A stretch of DNA of 10,089 nucleotides. It comes from Pseudomonadota bacterium (lineage in GTDB: Bacteria > Desulfobacterota > Desulfovibrionia > Desulfovibrionales > Desulfovibrionaceae). Where the stretch lies: positions 1-10,089 of the forward strand of contig JAEYTO010000070.1 of the NCBI GenBank assembly GCA_023433925.1, read 5' to 3'. Shown piece after piece: positions 4,723 to 10,089 of this stretch. The notes below the pieces were generated by a model. The model was not told the DNA's origin, made no database searches, and saw nothing but the letters and a program-made list of their open reading frames with translations. Within the stretch, counting starts at the first letter, position 1. Each line of letters starts with the position of its first letter. Made by a program: the position numbers and the translations under genes.

Positions 4723-6372
4723 TTACTGCATGGCCTCGGGGAACAGCTCGGCCGACAGCTCGCGCAGCTTGTACTTCTGAATCTTGCCGCTGGCGGTCAT
4801 GGGGTAGTCCTTCACGAAAGCCACGTACTTGGGAATCTTGTGCCAGGCGATCTTGCCCCGGCAGTAGTCGCGCACGTCCTCGGGGGCCAGGCTCACGCCT
4901 TCCTTGAGGATGACGAACGCGCCGACCTCCTCGCCGTACTTGCGGCTGGGCACGCCGACCACCTGCACGTCGCGCACGCCGGGCATGGAGTACAGGAACT
5001 CCTCGATCTCGCGCGGATAGACGTTCTCGCCGCCGCGGATGATCATGTCCTTGAGCCGGCCGGTGATGGCCAGGTAGCCGCGCTCGTCCATGATGCCCAG
5101 GTCGCCCGAGTGCAGCCAGCCCTGCGCGTCGATGGTCTCGGCCGTGGCCTTGGGGTTGTTGTAGTAGCCCTTCATGAGGTTGTAGCCGCGGCAGCAGATC
5201 TCGCCCACGCTGCCTGCGGGCAGGGGTTCCCTGGTCTCGGGATCCATGATGCACACCTCGACCTCGGGCATGGTCCGGCCCACGGTCTCGGTGCGCTCGC
5301 GGATGCCGTCGTCCACGCGCGTCTGGGCCATGACCGGCGAGGATTCGGTCAAGCCGTAGCAGATGGTGATGTCGCGCATGTTCATCTTGCCCATGACCTT
5401 CTTCATGACCTCCACCGGGCAGGGCGAGCCGGCCATGATGCCCGTGCGCAGGGAGGAGAAGTCGAAGCGCTCGAAGAGCTTGTGCTCCAGAACGGCGATG
5501 AACATGGTCGGCACGCCGTACAGGGCCGTGCACTTCTCGGCGTCCACGCTGGCCATGACCTGTAGCGGATCGAAGGTCTCCAGGATGATCATGGCCGTGC
5601 CGTGGCTCACGGCCGCGAGCACGCCGAGCACGCAGCCGAAGCAGTGGAAGAGCGGCACGGGCAGGCACATGCGGTCTTCGTGCGTGAGCCTCTGGTTCTC
5701 GCCGATCCAGAAGCCGTTGTTGGCGATGGAGTAGTGCGAGAGCATGACGCCCTTGGGGAAGCCCGTGGTGCCCGAGGTGTACTGCATGTTCACCACGTCG
5801 TGAGGCGACAGACCGGCCTGGCGGGCCTTGTAGTCCTCCTCGTCGGTCATGGAGGCCAGGGCCAGGATCTCGGGGATGGAGTACATGCCGCGGTGCTTCT
5901 CGGGCCCCAGGAACATGACCCGCTTGAGGTGCGGGAAGGCCGCGCTCTTGAGGTAGCCGCGCTGGTCGGTCCTCAGCTCCGGCACGAGCTCGTAGATCGT
6001 CTGCACGTAGTCCGTGTCGCGGTAGCCGTCGATGACGAAGAGGTTCTCGGTCTCGGAGTGCTCCAGGAGGTACTTGACCTCGCTCTTCTTGTAGTTCGTG
6101 TTCACCGTGAGGAGCACGGCGCCGACCTTGGCCGTGGCGAACATGAGCGCGACCCAGTAGGGCACGTTGGTGGCCCAGATGGCGACCTTCTCGCCGGGCT
6201 CGACGCCCAGGGCCATGAGGCCCTTGGCCAGGTCGTCCACGAGCGCGCCGAACTGCCGCCAGGTGAGCCGGAAGTCCCGGTCCACATAGATCACGGCGTC
6301 GTTGTCCGGGTATTTGGCCACTGTCTCGTCCAGGAGCTGGCCGAGGGTGATTTCGCGAAGCGCCTGAGTCAT
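4723..6372 (-). CDS. AMP-dependent acyl-CoA synthetase (ANL superfamily)
   Basis: The 549-residue enzyme is a complete member of the adenylate-forming ANL superfamily. It would activate a carboxylic acid with ATP to an acyl-AMP and transfer it to coenzyme A in the cytoplasm. Core motifs are intact: the phosphate loop YTSGTTGFPKGVMLSH (198-213), YGLTESSP (339-346), HSGDLG (421-426) with the ribose-binding D424, GRLKDMIIRGGENVYPREIE (438-457) at the hinge, and TASGKIQKYKLRE (527-539) with the catalytic lysine K530. Overall it looks like the medium/long-chain fatty-acyl-CoA synthetase group (FadD/ACSF2-like), but the chain length or an aromatic substrate cannot be read from the sequence. The start at ATG 6372 follows a strong AAGGAGG that overlaps the stop codon of the upstream XRE-cupin gene. 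Only 12 bases separate the two genes, so they are co-transcribed and probably translationally coupled. A hairpin follows the stop. Confidence 0.93.
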   Translation of the reverse strand: MTQALREITLGQLLDETVAKYPDNDAVIYVDRDFRLTWRQFGALVDDLAKGLMALGVEPGEKVAIWATNVPYWVALMFATAKVGAVLLTVNTNYKKSEVKYLLEHSETENLFVIDGYRDTDYVQTIYELVPELRTDQRGYLKSAAFPHLKRVMFLGPEKHRGMYSIPEILALASMTDEEDYKARQAGLSPHDVVNMQYTSGTTGFPKGVMLSHYSIANNGFWIGENQRLTHEDRMCLPVPLFHCFGCVLGVLAAVSHGTAMIILETFDPLQVMASVDAEKCTALYGVPTMFIAVLEHKLFERFDFSSLRTGIMAGSPCPVEVMKKVMGKMNMRDITICYGLTESSPVMAQTRVDDGIRERTETVGRTMPEVEVCIMDPETREPLPAGSVGEICCRGYNLMKGYYNNPKATAETIDAQGWLHSGDLGIMDERGYLAITGRLKDMIIRGGENVYPREIEEFLYSMPGVRDVQVVGVPSRKYGEEVGAFVILKEGVSLAPEDVRDYCRGKIAWHKIPKYVAFVKDYPMTASGKIQKYKLRELSAELFPEAMQ

Positions 6373-6384
6373 GGGCTCCCCTCC

Positions 6385-6951
6385 TTAGTCCGGGAAATAG
6401 AGCACCGCGTAGATCTCCGCGGGCTCGTCCCCGTGGCAGCCCACCCAGTGGGGCACCACGGAGTTCAGGTAGATGGAGTCACCCGGCTCCAGGACATAGG
6501 TCTGCTTGGCGTAGAGGATTTCGAGCTTGCCCTTGTGCACGAGGATGAACTCCTCGCCCTCGTGGGAGGACAGGGTCTTGTCCGCCGCGGACTCGGGCAG
6601 GACCTCGATGAAGAAGGGCTCCATGTGCCGGTCGGCCTTGCCCTTGCCCAGGGGGAAGAAGCGCAGCGCCTCGCCCTGGCGCGGGGTGTGCATGGCCAGG
6701 CCCTGCTTGCGCTGGTCCCGACGCACGACGAGCGGGTCGGTGCTGCCGGCGTCATCCATGAATGTGCCGAGGCGTAGGCCTAGCGCGCGCGTGACCTTGA
6801 GCAGCGGGCCCAGGGAGGGGTAAAGGTCCTGCTCCTCCAGCGCCGTCACGAGGTCCAGGCTTAGCCCGGAGCGCTTCGCCAGCTCCTCGCGGCTCAGGTT
6901 CTTGCGTTCACGATAAGTGCGGATGCGCGCGCCAAGCTTGTCGCTCTTCAT
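6385..6951 (-). CDS. XRE-family transcriptional regulator with C-terminal cupin domain
   Basis: This 188-residue DNA-binding protein has an N-terminal XRE/Cro-type helix-turn-helix (about residues 7-62, with LSREELAKRSGLSLDLVTALE as recognition core) and a C-terminal cupin-2 domain (about 105-186). The cupin shows H130 and E134 in SSHEGEEFILVHKG and H168 in VPHW. This is a reduced metal or ligand site compared with the full two-histidine motif. Proteins of this architecture usually sense a small molecule through the cupin and control an adjacent metabolic gene. Here the neighbour is the acyl-CoA synthetase 12 bases downstream, so an organic acid or its CoA ester is a reasonable but unproven effector. 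The start at ATG 6951 is preceded by GGAGG (6957-6961) at 5 bases. The region upstream to 7114 separates it from a divergent plus-strand gene and should hold its operator. Confidence 0.9.
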   Translation of the reverse strand: MKSDKLGARIRTYRERKNLSREELAKRSGLSLDLVTALEEQDLYPSLGPLLKVTRALGLRLGTFMDDAGSTDPLVVRRDQRKQGLAMHTPRQGEALRFFPLGKGKADRHMEPFFIEVLPESAADKTLSSHEGEEFILVHKGKLEILYAKQTYVLEPGDSIYLNSVVPHWVGCHGDEPAEIYAVLYFPD

Positions 6952-7052
6952 GCCTGCCTCCGGCCAAAGGTGGGTTGATGTGGAAGGTGTTCAAGAAAGA
7001 CGGAGCTAAAGTCCAAAGCCCGGCCTCTCGTACTACAGAATCGCCCGCTTTC

Positions 7053-7065
7053 CAAGCGGCGCTTG
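7053..7065. promoter_or_regulatory. Candidate operator palindrome in the divergent intergenic region
   Basis: CAAGC (7053-7057) and GCTTG (7061-7065) form a 5-bp dyad with a GGC centre between the XRE-cupin gene and the divergent DUF202-like gene. A short dyad of this size is what an XRE dimer might bind, but it is small enough to occur by chance. I found no convincing -10/-35 pair for either gene in 6962-7114. Confidence 0.2.
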
Positions 7066-7114
7066 AGATGAAATCCCGCCGCGCGCCCTTGCGGCGCATC
7101 CGCCTCTGTGTCAA

Positions 7115-7462
7115 ATGGACAGCATGCACTCCAAGCGAGCCCAGGCCGCGCACGCCATGAGCCCCGGAGCCGAGGCGCAGGTGATCCTCGCGGAGAAGCG
7201 CACCTCGCTGGCGGTCCTGCGCACGGGCATCGCCCTGGTGGCGCTGCCGCTCTCGGTGCTCAGCCTCCTCGTGGCCACCTCAAGGCTCTACTCGCCGGAC
7301 AAGGTGCTCTGGCTCCTGGCGCCCGTGCTCGTCCTTTGCGCGCTGCTCCTCGGGGCAGGCGCCTACCTCATCGCGCGCTCCTTCGTCCGCCTGCACCAGT
7401 ACGATGCCCGGCTGCACGAGCTGAAGCGCAGGCACGCGGAGCTCGCGGACCTCATCGACTGA
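7115..7462 (+). CDS. Small two-helix membrane protein, DUF202/YidH-like
   Basis: The 115-residue protein has two membrane helices at about 33-56 and 65-88. The segment before the first helix, ILAEKRTSLAVLRTGIALVA (24-43), resembles the LA-ERT-LA--RTG-AL pattern of the DUF202/YidH family of small inner-membrane proteins, whose function is unknown. After the second helix a charged, likely helical tail (FVRLHQYDARLHELKRRHAE, 90-109) should lie in the cytoplasm and may form a coiled coil. The start is uncertain. ATG 7115, ATG 7124 and ATG 7157 are all in frame and none has a good ribosome site, and 7157 would begin just before the conserved part. The gene is divergent from the XRE-cupin gene and lies 107 bases upstream of the phosphoribosyltransferase, which has its own promoter-like sequence. 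Family placement is tentative. Confidence 0.7.
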   Translation: MDSMHSKRAQAAHAMSPGAEAQVILAEKRTSLAVLRTGIALVALPLSVLSLLVATSRLYSPDKVLWLLAPVLVLCALLLGAGAYLIARSFVRLHQYDARLHELKRRHAELADLID

Positions 7463-7497
7463 CCGGCGGCCAAGCCTGCTTCGCGCCGCCAAGCGGC

Positions 7498-7525
7498 TTG
7501 CGCGGCGGCCCGGCCGTGCTATTCT
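7498..7525 (+). promoter_or_regulatory. Promoter of the phosphoribosyltransferase gene
   Basis: TTGCGC (7498-7503) and TATTCT (7520-7525) are 16 bases apart, and TG at 7517-7518 makes an extended -10 (TGCTATTCT). Transcription would start near 7532, about 38 bases before the ATG. Inverted repeats of GCCGGC type at 7540-7560 lie in the leader. Confidence 0.45.
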
Positions 7526-7569
7526 GCCCGGAAAACGCGCCGGCCCGCGAGCCGGCCGGGGAGGCAGGC

Positions 7570-8226
7570 ATGGCCATGGTCTTTGAAGACAGGATCGATG
7601 CCGGAAGGAAGCTGGCCCAGAGGCTGGCCGGCTACGCGGGCGAGCGGGACGTGCTCGTGCTGGCCCTGCCCAGGGGCGGGGTGCCGGTGGCCTACGAGGT
7701 GGCCGAGGCGCTGGGCGCGCCCATGGACGTTTTTCTGGTGCGCAAGCTGGGCGTGCCGGGCCACGAGGAGTACGCCATGGGCGCCATCGCCATGGGCGGA
7801 GTGCGGGTGATCAACGAGTCCGTGCTGCGCCAGATGAACGTCAGCGAGGAGTCCCTGGCCGCCGTGGCGGCCCGCGAGCAGCGCGAGCTGGAGCGCCGCG
7901 AATCCCTGTACCGGGGCAATGAGCCCGAGCCGGACATGCGGGGCAGGACGATCATCCTCGTGGACGACGGCCTGGCCACGGGCGCGACCATGCGCGCGGC
8001 CGTGCTGGCGGTCAAGGTCAAGTCGCCCCGGAAGGTCGTGGCGGCCGTGCCCACGGGCACGGCCGAGGCCTGCCGGGTACTGGCCGCCCATGCCGACGAG
8101 GTGGTCTGCATGGACACGCCGGTGCAATTCGGCGGGGTGGGCGCATGGTACCGCGACTTCTCGCAGACCAGCGACCAGGAGGTTCTGGAGCTCCTGGGCC
8201 GGGCCAAGCGGCGCATGGCGGCGTAA
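7570..8226 (+). CDS. Stand-alone phosphoribosyltransferase domain protein (COG1926 type)
   Basis: The 218-residue cytoplasmic protein is a type I phosphoribosyltransferase fold. The PRPP-binding loop TIILVDDGLATGATM (127-141) is intact. Other features typical of the stand-alone 'predicted phosphoribosyltransferase' group are FEDRIDAGRKLAQRL (5-19), LPRGGVPVAYEVAEALG (33-49), VRKLGVPGHEEYAMGAIA (57-74) and GAWYRDFSQTSDQEV (191-205). Substrate is unknown for this group. In other bacteria it is often fused or adjacent to hydrolase domains, which are absent here, so the usual partner is missing from this locus. The start at ATG 7570 follows GGGAGG (7559-7564) by 5 bases and fits the family N-terminus. 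The open frame reaches far upstream to 7108 but that part overlaps the DUF202-like gene and has no similarity. A terminator follows at 8266. Confidence 0.9.
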   Translation: MAMVFEDRIDAGRKLAQRLAGYAGERDVLVLALPRGGVPVAYEVAEALGAPMDVFLVRKLGVPGHEEYAMGAIAMGGVRVINESVLRQMNVSEESLAAVAAREQRELERRESLYRGNEPEPDMRGRTIILVDDGLATGATMRAAVLAVKVKSPRKVVAAVPTGTAEACRVLAAHADEVVCMDTPVQFGGVGAWYRDFSQTSDQEVLELLGRAKRRMAA

Positions 8227-8265
8227 GGCGCGGGCGCGATCCGGAGCGGCCGGGATTGACGGCAA

Positions 8266-8296
8266 AAGAAGCGCCCCGGTTTCCCAGGGCGCTCTT
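8266..8296 (+). terminator. Terminator of the phosphoribosyltransferase gene
   Basis: AGCGCCC (8270-8276) pairs with GGGCGCT (8287-8293), extended outward through one bulge by AAG/CTT. The loop contains CGGTTTCCCA and the stem is followed by CTTGGTT. It lies about 40 bases after the stop. Confidence 0.6.
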
Positions 8297-8535
8297 GGTT
8301 CGGCGAAGCACCGGATGCCGATCCGATTCCATCGCCCGCGATGCCCGTGCGGACAATGCGCGGACGGGAGCGGCCGGGCCGTTCGAGAATGCCTTACATT
8401 CATGGGCCCTTGCGAGCCCTGCGCTCGGCCGCCCGGAGGAGCAGCCCCGCTGTCCGGGGCCGCGACATCTCCATTGAGCGGGGAGGAGCGCTTCCGCAAT
8501 GCTGTTCATTCTCCGGATTGGCTGGCGGCCTGCTC

Positions 8536-8571
8536 CCGCCGCAAGAATATAGTAATCACATTATGCGGCGG
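8536..8571. repeat. AT-rich island flanked by an 8-bp GC inverted repeat
   Basis: CCGCCGCA (8536-8543) and TGCGGCGG (8564-8571) are perfect complements and enclose 20 bases that are almost all A and T (AGAATATAGTAATCACATTA), in sharp contrast to the surrounding DNA. As RNA it would be a stem with a large open loop. As DNA it could be a protein-binding or melting site. Confidence 0.5.
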
Positions 8572-8664
8572 CACAAGGCCCGACGGGCCGCGCGGGCAAA
8601 AAAGCCGCCTGATTTTTCGCCGCGCCCGATTCATCCGCTCCGCGTCAAGAACTCACTCCTCTCT

Positions 8665-8693
8665 TTGCCATCCGTGGGCATGGCGGTTAATAT
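8665..8693 (+). promoter_or_regulatory. Sigma-70-type promoter of slyX and the hydroxy-acid dehydrogenase
   Basis: TTGCCA (8665-8670, five of six) and TAATAT (8688-8693, four of six) are 17 bases apart. Transcription would start near 8700, about 40 bases ahead of the slyX start. Confidence 0.55.
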
Positions 8694-8739
8694 TCGCATC
8701 AGCAATGATTGGAAGGGGAACCAGCCAGGAGGCGCCGAC

Positions 8740-8976
8740 ATGACCAGAACGACCGAGGAGAGGCTGGAGTGGCTCGAAACCACCGTGGCCCTCCAGGACA
8801 GGACCATCGACAAGCTGAACCTGGGGCTTATCGAGCAGCAGCGGATCATCGACCGCCTGGAGACCGGGGTCGAGGCCCTGGCCAGCAGGCTGCGGACCGT
8901 CAACCCGCCCATGGAAGAGGAAGAGGGCGACGAGCCCCTGCCGCCGCACTACCAGCAGACGGGCGGCATGAAGTAA
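8740..8976 (+). CDS. slyX: SlyX-family protein
   Basis: The 78-residue protein matches the SlyX family in length and pattern. Residues 4 to about 55 form a continuous heptad-rich coiled coil (EERLEWLETTVALQDRTIDK then LIEQQRIIDRLETGVEAL), and the C-terminus is acidic and ends near PPHY (68-71), the usual family signature. SlyX is a small cytoplasmic coiled-coil protein. The name comes from phage phiX174 lysis genetics, but its cellular role is not established. The start at ATG 8740 follows AGGAGG (8727-8732) by 7 bases. The frame is open upstream to 8341 without any support for a longer protein. It has its own promoter at 8665 and lies 24 bases before the hydroxy-acid dehydrogenase, so the two are probably one operon. 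Confidence 0.85.
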   Translation: MTRTTEERLEWLETTVALQDRTIDKLNLGLIEQQRIIDRLETGVEALASRLRTVNPPMEEEEGDEPLPPHYQQTGGMK

Positions 8977-9000
8977 CCGGCCAGGAGGAGCATCAAGCGC

Positions 9001-10014
9001 ATGGAGATGAAGGAAGTCCGCGCGACGGCGCGGGAGCTGATGAAGGGATTTTGCCGGGTCTGCCCGGTGTGCGACGGCCGCGCGTGCGCCGGAGAGGTGC
9101 CGGGCATGGGTGGCCTGGGCACGGGCGCGGCGTTCCGGGCCAATGTGCAGGCCCTGGCCGAGGTGCGCCTGAACATGCGCCTTTTGCACGACGCGTCCAG
9201 CCCCGACCTATCCGTGGCCGTGCTGGGACGCGAGCTGGCCCTGCCCGTGCTCGCCGCGCCCATCGGCGGCGTGTCCTTCAACATGGGCGGCAAGCGCGGC
9301 GAGGATGAGTACGTCGCGGCCGTGCTCGGCGGCTGCCGCGAGCGCGGGACCCTTGGCTGCACCGGCGACGGCGTGCCGTCCTTCATCATCGAGGCGGGAC
9401 TCAAGGCCATCCGCGAGCTTGGCGGCGAGGGCATCCCGTTCATCAAGCCCTGGGAGGACGAGGAGCTTTACGACAAGCTCGGCAAGGCCGCCGAAGCCGG
9501 CGCGCGCACCGTGGGCATCGACGTGGACGCCGCCGGCCTGGTGACCCTGGCCAAGATGGGTCGGCCCGTGGGGCCCAAGTCGCCGGCCAAGCTGCGCGAC
9601 ATCATCGACCGCTTCCCCATGCAGTTCATCATCAAGGGCATCATGACCCCGGACGAGGCGCGCAAGGCCCGCGACGCGGGAGCCGCCGGCATCGTCGTCT
9701 CCAACCACGGCGGCCGGGTGCTCGACTTCACGCCGGGCGTGGCCCAGGTGCTCCCCAAGGTCGCCGCGGCGGTCAAGGGCGAGATCGCCGTGCTCGCCGA
9801 CGGCGGCGTGCGCACGGGCGTGGACGTGCTCAAGATGCTGGCCCTGGGCGCCGACGCCGTGCTCATCGGCCGGCCCTTCGCCATGGCGGCCGTGGGCGGC
9901 CTCAAGGACGGCGTGACGGCCTACCTGGACGTGCTCGCGGGCGAGCTCCGCTCGGCCATGATCCTCACGGGCACGGCCAAGGCCTCGCGGGTCGATCCCG
10001 AGATCATTTACTAA
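9001..10014 (+). CDS. FMN-dependent alpha-hydroxy-acid dehydrogenase with Cys-rich N-terminus
   Basis: The 337-residue protein is a TIM-barrel flavoenzyme of the glycolate oxidase / L-lactate dehydrogenase (LldD) superfamily, which oxidises 2-hydroxy acids to 2-oxo acids with FMN. Conserved parts are LPVLAAPIGG (81-90), FIIKGIMTPDEA (209-220) with the FMN-contacting K212, IVVSNHGGRVLD (231-242) with the catalytic base H236 and substrate-binding R239, ADGGVRTGVDVLKMLALGA (266-284), and IGRPF (289-293). It is shorter than the usual 350-400 residues and lacks the normal N-terminal tyrosine region. Instead it carries C18, C21, C24 and C29 in CRVCPVCDGRAC, then GEVPGMGGLGTG. I recall this form from anaerobes. 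The substrate is not known: lactate or another 2-hydroxy acid is plausible in a sulfate reducer. ATG 9001 has AGGAGGAG (8983-8990) upstream at a rather long spacing (about 10-12 bases), and no better start exists. It follows slyX by 24 bases. Confidence 0.88.
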   Translation: MEMKEVRATARELMKGFCRVCPVCDGRACAGEVPGMGGLGTGAAFRANVQALAEVRLNMRLLHDASSPDLSVAVLGRELALPVLAAPIGGVSFNMGGKRGEDEYVAAVLGGCRERGTLGCTGDGVPSFIIEAGLKAIRELGGEGIPFIKPWEDEELYDKLGKAAEAGARTVGIDVDAAGLVTLAKMGRPVGPKSPAKLRDIIDRFPMQFIIKGIMTPDEARKARDAGAAGIVVSNHGGRVLDFTPGVAQVLPKVAAAVKGEIAVLADGGVRTGVDVLKMLALGADAVLIGRPFAMAAVGGLKDGVTAYLDVLAGELRSAMILTGTAKASRVDPEIIY

Positions 10015-10029
10015 GCGGATTGCATCCGT

Positions 10030-10089
10030 GGGGGGGGGGGGGCGCCCCCCCCCCCCCCCCCCCCCCCCCGCCCCCCCGGCCCGCGCCCC
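10030..10089. repeat. Extreme G/C homopolymer tract at the window end
   Basis: Thirteen G (10030-10042) are followed by CG, 25 C (10045-10069), G, seven C and further GC. It begins 16 bases after the last stop codon. The G and C runs are complementary, so a genuine G-C terminator hairpin may underlie it, but the length of the runs suggests sequencing or assembly error near a contig end. Confidence 0.7.

Larger units (their letters stand above)
8227..8739. other. 513-base gene-free stretch with terminator, AT-rich island and promoter
   Basis: No convincing gene lies here. From left to right it holds the phosphoribosyltransferase terminator (8266-8296), about 180 bases in which I see nothing, a Shine-Dalgarno-like GGGAGGAG (8481-8488) before a 17-codon frame (8499-8552), an AT-rich island between perfect GC arms (8536-8571), a degenerate inverted repeat with A and T runs around 8580-8630, and the slyX promoter (8665-8693). 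Longer reading frames through the region lack start signals and recognisable products. Confidence 0.55.

Noticed and set aside
5602..6777. A 391-codon plus-strand open frame opposite the acyl-CoA synthetase and XRE-cupin genes
   Set aside because: It is rich in His, Val, Gly and Leu in the way of antisense frames in GC-rich DNA. It spans two well-supported genes on the other strand and matches no family.
7108..7569. N-terminal extension of the phosphoribosyltransferase reaching back to 7108
   Set aside because: It overlaps the DUF202-like gene, is low-complexity Arg/Ala/Pro sequence, and the family N-terminus plus GGGAGG support ATG 7570.
8341..8739. N-terminal extension of SlyX to a 211-residue protein
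   Set aside because: SlyX proteins are about 70-80 residues. AGGAGG lies before ATG 8740 and a promoter lies inside the proposed extension.
1..10089. CRISPR array, tRNA or rRNA genes
   Set aside because: I saw no regularly spaced direct repeats, no cloverleaf with a TTCRA-type T-loop, and no rRNA-like conserved stretch on either strand.

Overview
The window is very GC-rich, has strong Shine-Dalgarno sites of the AGGAGG type, and carries genes of an anaerobe that meets oxygen. The rubrerythrin closely matches my recollection of the Desulfovibrio protein. With the hemerythrin-like protein, the XRE-cupin/acyl-CoA synthetase pair and the style of the intergenic hairpins, this points to a sulfate-reducing deltaproteobacterium (Desulfovibrionaceae or a relative). 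The assignment is inference from gene content, not from a marker gene.

Layout. 1-327 is the 3' end of a DUF2183/App1-like phosphatase. A YihY/BrkB-family membrane protein (431-1561, +) follows, then a gene-free stretch with nested hairpins, and rubrerythrin (1903-2484, +) with its own promoter and terminator. Rubrerythrin converges on a minus-strand block: a hemerythrin HHE protein (2823-3437), a small nine-cysteine protein (3561-3830), a DUF4823-like lipoprotein (4055-4582) and the two-gene unit XRE-cupin regulator -> acyl-CoA synthetase (6951 down to 4723). Divergent from that unit, on the plus strand, are a small two-helix DUF202-like membrane protein (7115-7462) and a stand-alone phosphoribosyltransferase (7570-8226). 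A 513-base gene-free stretch precedes a slyX-like gene (8740-8976), which sits 24 bases ahead of an FMN-dependent alpha-hydroxy-acid dehydrogenase with a cysteine-rich N-terminus (9001-10014). The window ends in an extreme G/C homopolymer tract.

How the genes work together. Rubrerythrin (peroxide reduction), the hemerythrin-like protein (di-iron, possible O2 or metal binding) and perhaps the small Cys-rich protein form an oxygen/iron neighbourhood, but they are separate transcription units. The XRE-cupin/acyl-CoA synthetase pair is a clear operon, with the ligase ribosome-binding site overlapping the regulator's stop codon. SlyX and the hydroxy-acid dehydrogenase are probably co-transcribed from a good promoter at 8665-8693.

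I see no CRISPR array, transposase, phage gene, tRNA or rRNA, and no clear new defence or biosynthetic system. Most of the window is ordinary chromosome. The points most worth a second look are the covarying intergenic hairpin family, the CX2CX2CX4C motif on the hydroxy-acid dehydrogenase, the nine-cysteine protein with a possibly leaderless mRNA, and an AT-rich island between GC arms at 8536-8571.
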